From positions 1 to 63,412 of the forward strand of contig JAPKZA010000493.1 in the NCBI GenBank assembly GCA_026394015.1: 63,412 nucleotides of DNA, read 5' to 3'. The stretch's first letter is position 1. Each line of letters opens with the position of its first letter. Made by a program: the position numbers and the translations under genes. The stretch comes from Acidobacteriota bacterium. GTDB taxonomy: Bacteria > Acidobacteriota > Terriglobia > Bryobacterales > Bryobacteraceae. The notes beneath the pieces are model-generated. The model did no database searches. It was given only the letters and a program-made list of their open reading frames with translations, and was not told the DNA's origin. This document shows positions 9,309 to 17,395 of the stretch, in pieces.

Positions 9309-10826
9309 TTAGCGCCGCACGCGGCGATAAATCTCCACAGATCGAGAATTGGTCACTTCTATCATTTTCACACGGCGATAGCGGGGAGACCGACTCAAGA
9401 CCTCGCTGACCGCGTCGTCGCGGAAGGCGACCGCCCATTCCTGCCAAAGGAAGAGATCGGGTCGCTGGAGCAGGGCGGGAAAATACAAGCCGTTGCCTTC
9501 GTGGACGGTCTCGCGCAAGGGGATGCCGGCGTCTCGGAAGATGCCGGTGAGATCGCCAAACGGGGCGACGATCCCGGTGCCGCGCTCGTAGTTGGCGGCC
9601 AGATAGTCCGCCGCTTCTTTGGTCCAGGCGCGTCGCGATTCGGAGTTTACCTGCGACTCCTTCCACGTCACCCAGCCATCCGCCTTCGGGTAAAAGACCC
9701 ACGGCAAGACGCCGACCGCCACCACGACAGCGGCCATCCAACGCTGCGGCCAGATGGCCACCAGGGCAGCGCCGCCGAAAGCTAGGAGCGGGATGATCGC
9801 CATGCCGTAGCGGGTGTTGTAGTAGCTATGCGGCCACAGGTGGGGCACATGGATGGGGGTACCCGAACCGTGGATGCTGATCACATAGAAGGCAGGAGCC
9901 AGGGCGAGAAACAGCACGAGCCACCACTGCCGACGGACGACAGCGACGACCGTACCGCAGACCCCAACGAGAACCAAGCCCCAACCGCTGACGAGTTGCG
10001 CGGCGGCTCCGAAGTACTGCAGTGCTTTCAGCCAGTCGGCGCGGCCGGGGTAGTCAGCCCCGCCTTGAATCGCCATCGCCGAACCCTGGCCGCGATAGAA
10101 GTCCAGCCAATCGCCGTGGAACACTTCGTTGTGACCGAACCAGTACAACGGCCCGATGGACGCTAGCGCGCCGACACCGAGCGCTGCGCGCCAACTCCGC
10201 GTGAAGAAGAAGAAGGCGACCACTCCAGGGATGAGGAACCAGCCCTCGTAACGAGTCATCGTCGCGCCCAACAGGCCGAGGCCGGCGAGGGTTGGCGACG
10301 ATCGCGCCATGGCGTAGAGCACCGTCATGGTGCAAGCGAAGAAGACCGACTCGGTCATGGCGATCGACTGCAGGTAGAGCACGTTCGGGTTGAGGGCAAA
10401 GAGCAGGACGGCCGCCCACGCGGCGGCCGGGGCGTCCCATAGACGCCGCACCGTGCTATATAGCATTCCGCCGCTCCACAGGAAGCAAAAGCCGGATACC
10501 ACCGCCGCCGCCAACCCGCTGCGCCACCAGGCGTCGACGCGGACGAACGGCAGCATCAGGACGTGCGGCAAGGGTAGCCAGACGGTCCCGATCTGCTCAT
10601 AGCCGGGCGTCCGCGAATCGACAATGCGACGGGCGATGTTCAGATGGGCAGTCGCGTCGCCCCAATACAGCAGGTAGCCGTGCTGCCAGAACCAAGCGAT
10701 AGCGGCCACGCTTAATCCCAGCAACACCGGCAAGACGGCCAGCACCGGTGGCAGCGTCCAGCGCCGCTTCTTGCTCTTTTTCCCTTTAGAAGTCCGTAAA
10801 CTTCCGGAACTCTTGGAACCTGGCAT
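9309..10826 (-). CDS. Multi-pass membrane glycosyltransferase, PMT/ArnT-like
   Basis: 505 residues with about ten to twelve hydrophobic segments and a basic N-terminal tail (KGKKSKKRR). After the first helix comes a loop with YWGDATAHLNIARRIVDS, where the acidic residue in the first extracytoplasmic loop is typical of GT-C fold polyprenyl-phosphate sugar transferases (PMT, ArnT and related). A soluble C-terminal domain of about 110 residues follows the last helix. Such enzymes move a sugar from a lipid carrier to lipids or proteins on the outer face of the inner membrane. It lies between the sugar kinase and dapF in one tight run and overlaps the kinase end by 41 nt. The acceptor is unknown. 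Confidence 0.7.
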   Translation of the reverse strand: MPGSKSSGSLRTSKGKKSKKRRWTLPPVLAVLPVLLGLSVAAIAWFWQHGYLLYWGDATAHLNIARRIVDSRTPGYEQIGTVWLPLPHVLMLPFVRVDAWWRSGLAAAVVSGFCFLWSGGMLYSTVRRLWDAPAAAWAAVLLFALNPNVLYLQSIAMTESVFFACTMTVLYAMARSSPTLAGLGLLGATMTRYEGWFLIPGVVAFFFFTRSWRAALGVGALASIGPLYWFGHNEVFHGDWLDFYRGQGSAMAIQGGADYPGRADWLKALQYFGAAAQLVSGWGLVLVGVCGTVVAVVRRQWWLVLFLALAPAFYVISIHGSGTPIHVPHLWPHSYYNTRYGMAIIPLLAFGGAALVAIWPQRWMAAVVVAVGVLPWVFYPKADGWVTWKESQVNSESRRAWTKEAADYLAANYERGTGIVAPFGDLTGIFRDAGIPLRETVHEGNGLYFPALLQRPDLFLWQEWAVAFRDDAVSEVLSRSPRYRRVKMIEVTNSRSVEIYRRVRR

Positions 10827-11703
10827 CAATCTCCGCGCGCTGTAAAGTCCGGAACCGGTCTACGCCGAATTTCTCGCAGCAGTAGCTTCCCATGACTGAA
10901 CCGTAAATCACCGCCCGGCTCAGCTCCCGGCGGTCGATGTGGCCCTTGGCGAGGTCGATGCCTTCCTGGGCCAAATAGCCCATGAAGCCACCCGCGAAGC
11001 AGTCGCCGGCACCGGTGGGGTCGAACACGTTTTCGAGCAAATAGCCGGGCATGATGAAGTAGTCATCGCCGCGGAACGCCATGGCACCGTACTCGCCGCG
11101 CTTGATGACGACCGTGTTCGGACCCATCGCCTGGATCGCTTTAGCAGCCTTCCGTAGGTTGGTCTCGCCGGAAAGCTGACGTGCTTCATGATCGTTCAGC
11201 AGGACGAAGTTCCAGCCTTTCAGCGTTTCGAGCAGTTCGTCGCGGAAGTCCGAGATCCAGTAGTTCATCGTGTCGCCGCCGGTGACCCAGGGCGCCTTCA
11301 TCTGGGCTCGGACGTTACGCTGCAACGTCGGCTGAATGTTGCCGAGGAAGAGGTAGGCGGCATCTTTGTAGCTTTCGGGCAACTTCGGATCGAAGTCGGC
11401 GAACACGTTCAAGTCGGTGACCAAGGTGGTCCGATCGTTCATGTCGGGGGTGTAGACGCCCTTCCAGAAGAACGTCTTGCCGGCCACTCGTTCGAGGCCC
11501 TCCACGTCCACGCCGTGGTTCTTCAAAAGGGTGACGTCTTCTTCGGCGAAGTCCTCGCCGACCACCCCGACAATCTTCGCTTTCGAAAAGTAACTCGCCG
11601 CCAACGAGATGTAAGTGCACGATCCGCCGAGCATCCGCTCAACCGTTCCATGCGGCGTTTCTACTCCGTCATAGGCGACGGAACCAACCACGACAATCGA
11701 CAT
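10786..11703 (-). CDS. PfkB-family (ribokinase-like) carbohydrate kinase
   Basis: 305 residues, the usual size for the family. The N-terminus starts with GSVAYDGVETP, and a GGSCTY motif corresponds to the substrate-side GG. The C-terminal signature DPTGAGDCFAGGF contains the catalytic Asp and anion hole. The family phosphorylates sugars or nucleosides with ATP. The substrate cannot be told from sequence; PfkB members next to cell-envelope sugar genes may act on heptose or a similar surface sugar, but that is inference. It starts 6 nt after the histidine kinase stop and overlaps the glycosyltransferase, so it is part of the same operon. Confidence 0.85.
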   Translation of the reverse strand: MSIVVVGSVAYDGVETPHGTVERMLGGSCTYISLAASYFSKAKIVGVVGEDFAEEDVTLLKNHGVDVEGLERVAGKTFFWKGVYTPDMNDRTTLVTDLNVFADFDPKLPESYKDAAYLFLGNIQPTLQRNVRAQMKAPWVTGGDTMNYWISDFRDELLETLKGWNFVLLNDHEARQLSGETNLRKAAKAIQAMGPNTVVIKRGEYGAMAFRGDDYFIMPGYLLENVFDPTGAGDCFAGGFMGYLAQEGIDLAKGHIDRRELSRAVIYGSVMGSYCCEKFGVDRFRTLQRAEIDARFQEFRKFTDF

Positions 11704-11709
11704 ATTCTT

Positions 11710-13026
11710 TTATTGTACTGGCAACCGCAGCAGCGCCACGCAGCCGGGCCCCTCGCGATTCTCGAGGGTTAGCGATCCGCCGTGCCCTTCAGCGATCTGC
11801 CGACAGAGGACGAGGCCAATGCCGCTTCCGGAGGGCTTGGTTGTGAAGAACGGCACGAAGAGGTTGGTGGTGGCCGCCAGGCCGGGGCCTTCGTCTTCGA
11901 CGCGCAACTCCACTTGCCACGGCGCTAACTCCCAGCGGATGCGAACTCCGCCGCCGGTTTCCCTCGCGGCTTCGACGCCGTTTTTGACGAGGTTAATGAG
12001 CAACTGCTCCAACTGGTCAGCGTCGGCCTGCACCGTGATATCGGGTCCGCCCACGATCTCAACGGACATGCGGACTTCCATCCGCACAATGCGCGGCACG
12101 AGTTCCAAAAGCCGGACGGGAGCGAGAGCGGGACGCGGAAGCCGCGCGAATTTGGCGTAGGCCCCCATGAAGCGGGCGAGCGATTCGCTGCGGGCGGCGA
12201 TGACGCTGAGGCCGCTCTGCATATCTTCGCGCCAGTCTTCCGGGAGCGGGTCCCGTTTGGCGATCGTTTCGAGGGAACCCGCGATGGATTTGATCGGCGC
12301 CAGGGAGTTGTTGAGTTCATGCCCCAGCACGCGAACGAGGCGTTGCCAAGCCTGCAGCTCTTCTTCCCGCAGCGGTCGCGTCAGGTCCGTCAGCACGAGG
12401 AGGCGATGCGGCAAGCCACCTTCGCGGAACGAACTCCGGCTGATGCCCCAACGACCGGAGCCGCCGGGGAACACCCGCTGCACGGTCTTGACGGTCTCGT
12501 CTTCGAGGTACTCGGCGAGGCCTAACTCGCCGGCTTCGAGTTCCAGCATCCGCTCGGACGTCTGGCCGAGAAGGCGTTCGCCGGCGCGGTTGACGAGACG
12601 CAGTTTTTGCTTTTCATCGAAGGCAAAAATCGACACGTCGATCTCTTCCATCACCTTGCGCAGCAGCGTCGTCGCTTCCAGCGCCCCGAGGCGTTGCGAC
12701 CGCATCGTCGCGCCCATCGCGTTCACCTGTTGCATGACTTCAGCGAGGGCGTCCGTCCCGGCCGCGCCGGTGGCCCGGATGGAGTAGTCCCCTTCCCGGA
12801 TGGCTTCGAGGAGGTTCGAAACGGTCCGCAGCGGCGAAGCGATGCGTTCGCGCACGGCGTAGCCCAAGCCCAGCCAAGCACCGCCGATCGACAGCCCCAG
12901 CGTCCACATTACCTTGGCGGAATAGTCACCGGTTCCGATCACCCAACCGGCGAAGAGCACCGCTGGGAACCCGGCCGCGAGCGCCAAAGCCTGCACTGAA
13001 CCTTCGTGCGAAAGCTTAAAGGCCAT
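11710..13026 (-). CDS. NtrY-like membrane sensor histidine kinase
   Basis: 438 residues. Two transmembrane helices near the N-terminus are separated by only a few residues, so there is no periplasmic sensor domain. A HAMP-like segment (about residues 60-115), a PAS-like region and the kinase core follow. The H-box is LGHELNNSLAPIKS, the N-box LLINLVKNGVEAAR, with VEDEGPGL and GSGIGLVLCRQ as G boxes. The H-box with NN after HEL is typical of the NtrY/NtrB group that phosphorylates NtrC-like regulators. Its start overlaps the regulator stop by 11 nt, so the two form a pair. Input is probably cytoplasmic or membrane-derived. Confidence 0.85.
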   Translation of the reverse strand: MAFKLSHEGSVQALALAAGFPAVLFAGWVIGTGDYSAKVMWTLGLSIGGAWLGLGYAVRERIASPLRTVSNLLEAIREGDYSIRATGAAGTDALAEVMQQVNAMGATMRSQRLGALEATTLLRKVMEEIDVSIFAFDEKQKLRLVNRAGERLLGQTSERMLELEAGELGLAEYLEDETVKTVQRVFPGGSGRWGISRSSFREGGLPHRLLVLTDLTRPLREEELQAWQRLVRVLGHELNNSLAPIKSIAGSLETIAKRDPLPEDWREDMQSGLSVIAARSESLARFMGAYAKFARLPRPALAPVRLLELVPRIVRMEVRMSVEIVGGPDITVQADADQLEQLLINLVKNGVEAARETGGGVRIRWELAPWQVELRVEDEGPGLAATTNLFVPFFTTKPSGSGIGLVLCRQIAEGHGGSLTLENREGPGCVALLRLPVQ

Positions 13027-14380
13027 AGCGTTCCAAGCGCCGGTAGAGGGCGCTTCGGCTCAGGCCCAAGGCTCGCGCCGCGTGGCTGACGTTGCCATCG
13101 TGGCGGGCCAGCGCCTTCTTGATCAAGAACCCTTCGACGTCTTCGAGGCTCATGTCTTCCAATCGTCCTGTCCCCTCACGGGAGGCTCGCACGGCCAGGT
13201 CGCCGACGCGAATGAGATGGTCCTGCGCCATCAGCACGGCACGTTCGATGACGTGGTTCAACTCGCGGACGTTGCCCTGCCAGGCGTTCTCCATCATCAG
13301 CTTCGTCGCCGCTGGCTCGAAGCCGGCCAGATGCTTGCGATAGCGCCGCGAGTGCGTCGCCAGGAAATAGGCGGCTAGGTGCGGAATGTCCTCTTTCCGC
13401 TCGCGCAGCGGCGGCAAGTGAATCTCAATCGTGTTCAAGCGAAAGAGCAGATCCTGGCGGAAACGGTTCTGCGCGACTTCCTCTTCCAGATGGGCGTTGG
13501 TCGCCGAGATCACGCGCGCATCGACGCGCTTGGTCTTCGACGAACCCACCCGCTCCATCTCGCCGATTTCGAGCACGCGGAGTAACTTCGCTTGCAGGTT
13601 GTAGGGAACGTTCGCGATTTCGTCGAGGAACAGCGTCCCCGTATCGGCCAACTCGAACCGGCCGACCCGTTCGACCTTGGCATCGGTGAAGGCGCCCTTC
13701 ACGTGGCCGAACAGTTCGCTTTCGAAGATGCCTTCGGCGAGGCCGCCGGCGTTGACGGTGATCATCGGTCGATCGCGCCGCAGCGACACGGCATGGAGCG
13801 TCCGGGCGACGACTTCCTTGCCCGTGCCTGGTTCGCCGGTGATCAGCACGTTCGCATCGGATGGCCCGACGCGCGCGATGAGTTGCAGCACCGACTGCAT
13901 GGCGGCGCTTTCGGCGATCATGGTCGGTCGCCCTTCGCTTTGCAGAAGCCGATTCTCCGCTTCCAGCCGTTGGCTCTTGCGCAGCGCCTCGCTGAGCTCG
14001 ATCTGGGTCCGCACGATGGCCAGCAGTCGGGCGTTGTCCCAAGGCTTTTGAACGAAATCGCGGGCGCCGTGCCGCATGGCCTCCACTGCTAGTTCCACGC
14101 TGCCCCACGCCGTCATTACGACCACCGGCAGCGACGGATCCTTCGCCGCCAACTGGCGCAGCACGTCCAAGCCTTCCTGCCCCGAAGTCGTATCTCGCGC
14201 GTAGTTCAGGTCCATCAGCAGGATGTCGTACTCGCGAATTTCGAGCGCCGCCAGAATCGCCGCCGGAGAGGCGGCCGTTTCGATCAGGTACCCTTCGGCT
14301 TTCAGCAGCAACCGGAGCGCGGCCAAGACATCCGGCTGATCATCGGCGATCAGAATTCGAGGAGCGGTAGACTTATTCAC
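13016..14380 (-). CDS. NtrC-family sigma-54-dependent response regulator
   Basis: 454 residues: receiver domain at 1-120 with phospho-acceptor in LLMDLNY, AAA+ domain at about 145-380, and a Fis-type helix-turn-helix at the end (HAARALGLSRSALYRRLERYG). Walker A is GEPGTGKE and the Walker B region is LFLDEIAN. The sigma-54 contact loop reads GAFTDA where the consensus is GAFTGA; the Asp variant is found in other members. It should remodel sigma-54 RNA polymerase at promoters yet unknown, under control of the overlapping kinase. The start codon is GTG. It begins the minus-strand run that goes on to pfkB, the glycosyltransferase, dapF and the UDP-sugar dehydrogenase. Confidence 0.9.
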   Translation of the reverse strand: MNKSTAPRILIADDQPDVLAALRLLLKAEGYLIETAASPAAILAALEIREYDILLMDLNYARDTTSGQEGLDVLRQLAAKDPSLPVVVMTAWGSVELAVEAMRHGARDFVQKPWDNARLLAIVRTQIELSEALRKSQRLEAENRLLQSEGRPTMIAESAAMQSVLQLIARVGPSDANVLITGEPGTGKEVVARTLHAVSLRRDRPMITVNAGGLAEGIFESELFGHVKGAFTDAKVERVGRFELADTGTLFLDEIANVPYNLQAKLLRVLEIGEMERVGSSKTKRVDARVISATNAHLEEEVAQNRFRQDLLFRLNTIEIHLPPLRERKEDIPHLAAYFLATHSRRYRKHLAGFEPAATKLMMENAWQGNVRELNHVIERAVLMAQDHLIRVGDLAVRASREGTGRLEDMSLEDVEGFLIKKALARHDGNVSHAARALGLSRSALYRRLERYGL

Positions 14381-14489
14381 TAGCTCTCAGAATCAGCAAT
14401 TCGGGGGCCAGGATGCAAATCGGGCAACTCGATGAAAACACGTCCGGCCGACCAGACGCCATGTCCGGTTATGGGACGCCACCGTTCCA

Positions 14490-15287
14490 CTATCGCGCAC
14501 CTTCCTTGCGGATGTAGATGGTTCCGTTCATCGACCGGAACGTGATCTCCGGCCCGCCACCGTTCACCTTGCCGGTCATCGTCTTGTCCACCTGCACTCG
14601 GAACCGCGGTCGCCCATCGGCCCCCTTCTCCTTCCGCACGTCCGTCTCGGTGGTCAGAGCCATATCGAAATCGGTGTAGACCTTGCCCCAGTGGTTGCTG
14701 ATTTTCATGTTCGCGGCGAGGGTGGCCGGTAGGGTGACGTCGACCGTTCCGTTGAGCGTCGAGAACGACATTGGCTTATCCGGCGTGACCTTTTTCAGCG
14801 AGACCACGAGCCGCCCGTTCAACGCATGAGCAACGACCGTGCCGCTGACGTCCTTCAAGTTCACCCCGCCGTTCACGCTATCGACGTCGATGTCACCTTC
14901 CACGCTTTCCACGTTGATCCCTTTGCCGTTGACGCTGCGCAGATTGAGCGACGCCCGGTTGGGCACCCAGATCTCGAGGTCGCTATTGCGGCTCATGGCG
15001 GACGTCGTCACGCGGATGACATTGCCTTCTTCCTCGACGTTCATGCCGCTCGATCCGCCAATAATTTGACGCATGCCATTCGGAGCCGTCTCCGTTTTCG
15101 GCTTGGATGCGCCGCCGACTTCGACGATCACCTCTTTGCCTGGATGCGTATGCACCGTGATGGAACCATTCACCGTGCTGGCCTTGACGAGGGCGGGGCG
15201 GGACGGGTCGCTGAGCGGCACCGTGATCTTCTCGGCCCAAGCGGCAAGGCCGCAGGCTAAGGCCAACATCCAAATTCGTTTTCCCAT
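14490..15287 (-). CDS. DUF4097-type exported beta-helix protein (1)
   Basis: 265 residues with a signal peptide (MGKRIWMLALACGLAAWA). The rest is a series of short repeats of the form 'VNGxIxVxxVxGxVxxxxxNG', for example SVNGGVNLKDVSG and SMNGTIYIRKE, which fits the single-stranded beta-helix of DUF4097 'putative adhesin' proteins. A good ribosome binding site (AAAGGAA) precedes the ATG. It follows a paralogue by 5 nt and both are downstream of an ECF sigma factor and its anti-sigma, an arrangement also known for DUF4097 genes elsewhere. It probably acts in the periplasm or envelope; the function is not known. Confidence 0.75.
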   Translation of the reverse strand: MGKRIWMLALACGLAAWAEKITVPLSDPSRPALVKASTVNGSITVHTHPGKEVIVEVGGASKPKTETAPNGMRQIIGGSSGMNVEEEGNVIRVTTSAMSRNSDLEIWVPNRASLNLRSVNGKGINVESVEGDIDVDSVNGGVNLKDVSGTVVAHALNGRLVVSLKKVTPDKPMSFSTLNGTVDVTLPATLAANMKISNHWGKVYTDFDMALTTETDVRKEKGADGRPRFRVQVDKTMTGKVNGGGPEITFRSMNGTIYIRKEGAR

Positions 15288-15292
15288 TTCCT

Positions 15293-16087
15293 TTATTTCC
15301 CTGAAGAATGAATCAATATTTCGCCGTTGAGTCCGCTGAGCGCGAATAGCGGCCCACCCTTGCCCACTCGCGTGGCGGCCTTACCGTCGGACCGATAGAC
15401 CCATTTCGTGCCGCGCTTTTCGCCCGCGGCTTCGGCGCTCGTCGGCCGCGAACTCATCTCAAAATCGGAGTAGATCTTGCCGTTCATGGTCTTCAAGTTG
15501 AAGTCGGCATCAAGACCCGGCCGTAGCCATAACTCGATTTTTCCGTTGATCGTTTTGAAGGTGACGTTGTTACGGGGGTTGTCGACATAGGTCGCTTGCA
15601 GCGCGCCGTTGACCGTCTCCACGGTCCCCGCGCCCGCGGCCTTATTCAGCACCACCTTGCCGTTCACGGTCTTCAGTTCGTACTCGCCGCGCACGTCGTC
15701 GACACTGATCTCGCCGTTCACATTGCGGACGACCAGCCGAACATCTCGCGGCACCGTGACGCTAAAGTCGTGCTCCACCTTCTGCCCCTTCTCCCATTCC
15801 CGATCGCGTTTTTCGACTTCAGCCTTCACCACGCCGCCGGTCTCCGTGAACCGCAGTTTCACTTCGTCCTTCAGACGGATCAGGCCTTCCGGGGTCCGGG
15901 CATCAAGGCGCTGTTCCACATGAAAGGTCACCCCGTTTCCCGCCGCGCCGGTCACGCGGATGAAGCCCGAGATCCCGCGGATCTCGACCGTCCTTGGTCC
16001 CGCCGGCAGCGTAAAGCTCCGGTCGATCGTTTGCCGATCTTCTCCCCATAGCGCGATGGCGCAAAGCATTCCCACGGCGATTTTCAT
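15293..16087 (-). CDS. DUF4097-type exported beta-helix protein (2)
   Basis: 264 residues, paralogue of the next gene downstream. A signal peptide (MKIAVGMLCAIALWG) precedes the repeat region, with VRNVNGEISVDDVRGEYELKTVNG and FKTINGKIEL. The ATG at 16087 overlaps the anti-sigma stop as ATGA, and AGGAG lies 8 nt upstream of it, so I chose it over the TTG two codons earlier. The coupling makes it likely that the sigma, anti-sigma and both DUF4097 proteins are made together. Its role is unknown. A structural or sensor role in the envelope stress circuit is inference from position only. Confidence 0.75.
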   Translation of the reverse strand: MKIAVGMLCAIALWGEDRQTIDRSFTLPAGPRTVEIRGISGFIRVTGAAGNGVTFHVEQRLDARTPEGLIRLKDEVKLRFTETGGVVKAEVEKRDREWEKGQKVEHDFSVTVPRDVRLVVRNVNGEISVDDVRGEYELKTVNGKVVLNKAAGAGTVETVNGALQATYVDNPRNNVTFKTINGKIELWLRPGLDADFNLKTMNGKIYSDFEMSSRPTSAEAAGEKRGTKWVYRSDGKAATRVGKGGPLFALSGLNGEILIHSSGK

Positions 16088-16788
16088 TGCCAATTCTCCT
16101 GTTTTAACGCTCGTTCGATGTATTGCTTTACGGTCGGGTCCAGCTTCGGATCGGCCTGCAACGCCTCTACGCCTTTTCGCTCGCGCGCCGCCAGCAGCAG
16201 GTCGATGCTGGCCACCTGCACCATCGGCGAACTGTCGTTGACGAGCAATTCCCGGGCGGCCTGTTTCACGATTTCGGTGCGGGCATAACGGCGCAGAGCG
16301 TCGGCCGCGGCAAGGCGAACGTCGACGCTGGAGTCGGTTCGCAACGTCCGGGTCAACGCGCCGATCACTTCGTCATCGGGCTTGTCGAGCGCGGCCGAGT
16401 AGCGGATGCCGCGGAGGCGTTCACTCGCCGATTGCTGTTCCAGCAGCGACAGGGCAACCACTTCGCGGAGTCCGCGAACTTCCTGCCGCAGGCCGGTAAC
16501 ATCCCCGCTGGTCGTCCGTCCGGCGAAAAAGCTGACGACAAGCGCGGCCGCGACCGCCGCCCATTTTGGCCACTCCTGCCGCTTCGGCTTTGTCGCTTCC
16601 TTCAGCCGTTGGCGAAAACGCATGGGCATGCCGGCGTCGGGCGTCTCGTCCCGCCACACGCTCATCCGCTCCCACATGGCCACCGTCGCCTGACATTCGG
16701 CGCAGGCAGCCAGGTGGGCCTTCAACTCCGGATTCGACGCGCCTTCGAGATATTCGGCCAGCTCAACCTCGCGTTCCCGACAAGACAT
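16084..16788 (-). CDS. Zinc-finger anti-sigma factor with C-terminal HEAT-like repeats
   Basis: 234 residues. The N-terminal domain carries the ZAS pattern HLAACAECQ (H-x3-C-x2-C) of membrane-bound anti-sigma factors, followed by one transmembrane helix (WAAVAAALVVSFFAG) near residue 85. Beyond the membrane there is a coiled segment and then helical repeats (VRLAAADALRRYA, VQVASIDLLLAARE) that look like HEAT repeats. The ATG at 16788 has a perfect Shine-Dalgarno (AGGAGGG); a start at 16812 is possible but unsupported. It overlaps the sigma factor gene by 26 nt. The HEAT tail would lie on the periplasmic side and could be the sensing or protein-binding part; that is inference. Confidence 0.8.
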   Translation of the reverse strand: MSCREREVELAEYLEGASNPELKAHLAACAECQATVAMWERMSVWRDETPDAGMPMRFRQRLKEATKPKRQEWPKWAAVAAALVVSFFAGRTTSGDVTGLRQEVRGLREVVALSLLEQQSASERLRGIRYSAALDKPDDEVIGALTRTLRTDSSVDVRLAAADALRRYARTEIVKQAARELLVNDSSPMVQVASIDLLLAARERKGVEALQADPKLDPTVKQYIERALKQENWQ

Positions 16789-17329
16789 GTTGCCCTCCTG
16801 ATAACCGCTCATAAATTCCTCGCAACTGCTGCAGCGCTCGAAAGACCCTGACCTTGATCGTCCCGGCCTCAACGCCCAACAACTCGCCAATCTGTTCGTA
16901 CTTCATTCCCTGATATCGGCTCAGCACGAGGAGTTCCCGCTTATCGGGCGGCAGTTCGTCCAGCGCTCGCCGCACTAGGTCTCGTTCCTGTTCCTCTTCA
17001 TAGCCAGCCGACTGCGGGGCCGGCACATCGTAATCCGGCGCCATCTCGGTCTCCCATTTCTGTTTTCTACTGTGATCGATGAAGGAGTTCCGGGCAATCC
17101 GGTACATCCAATTCGTGAATCGCGCGTCGGCTCGCCAAGTCTCCCCGGCTCGCAGCATGCGAAAGAATACTTCTTGCGTCAGGTCTTCACTCAGGTTTCG
17201 ACTGGCCCCGAGTCGAAGAAAATAGCGGAACAACGCGGCGTGGTGGCGGTCGAATAACACCCCGAGCTTCTGGGTATCACCCCGCTGAACCGCGGTCATC
17301 AACTCTTCGTCTGTGTGTGCCGGCCCCAA
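16763..17329 (-). CDS. ECF (sigma-E type) RNA polymerase sigma factor
   Basis: 188 residues with sigma-70 region 2 (LFDRHHAALFRYFLRLG, then EDLTQEVFFRML, WMYRIARNSFIDHSRK) and region 4 (LDELPPDKRELLVLSRYQGMKYEQIGELLGV). It directs transcription of its regulon when released from the anti-sigma encoded next to it. The longest frame begins with TTG at 17329; an ATG at 17299 would remove 10 residues before the start of region 2. It diverges from the SIS gene, so the 66-nt gap between them must hold both promoters, possibly including an autoregulated one. Confidence 0.9.
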   Translation of the reverse strand: MGPAHTDEELMTAVQRGDTQKLGVLFDRHHAALFRYFLRLGASRNLSEDLTQEVFFRMLRAGETWRADARFTNWMYRIARNSFIDHSRKQKWETEMAPDYDVPAPQSAGYEEEQERDLVRRALDELPPDKRELLVLSRYQGMKYEQIGELLGVEAGTIKVRVFRALQQLRGIYERLSGGQHVLSGTRG

Positions 17330-17395
17330 ATTTCGTCTCTGCCTATCCTACGAAGGAATTCGCCAATCGTTACATTCCCAGTGCAGAATGGTTCT

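Noticed and set aside
9304-9741. N-terminal extension of the DapF homologue
   Set aside because: The extra 146 codons coincide with the glycosyltransferase gene in another frame and have no similarity to the DapF N-terminus; the ATG at 9303 fits exactly.
13666-13700. GAFTDA loop of the NtrC-like regulator as a defect
   Set aside because: The variant is known in other sigma-54 activators, so by itself it does not show loss of function.
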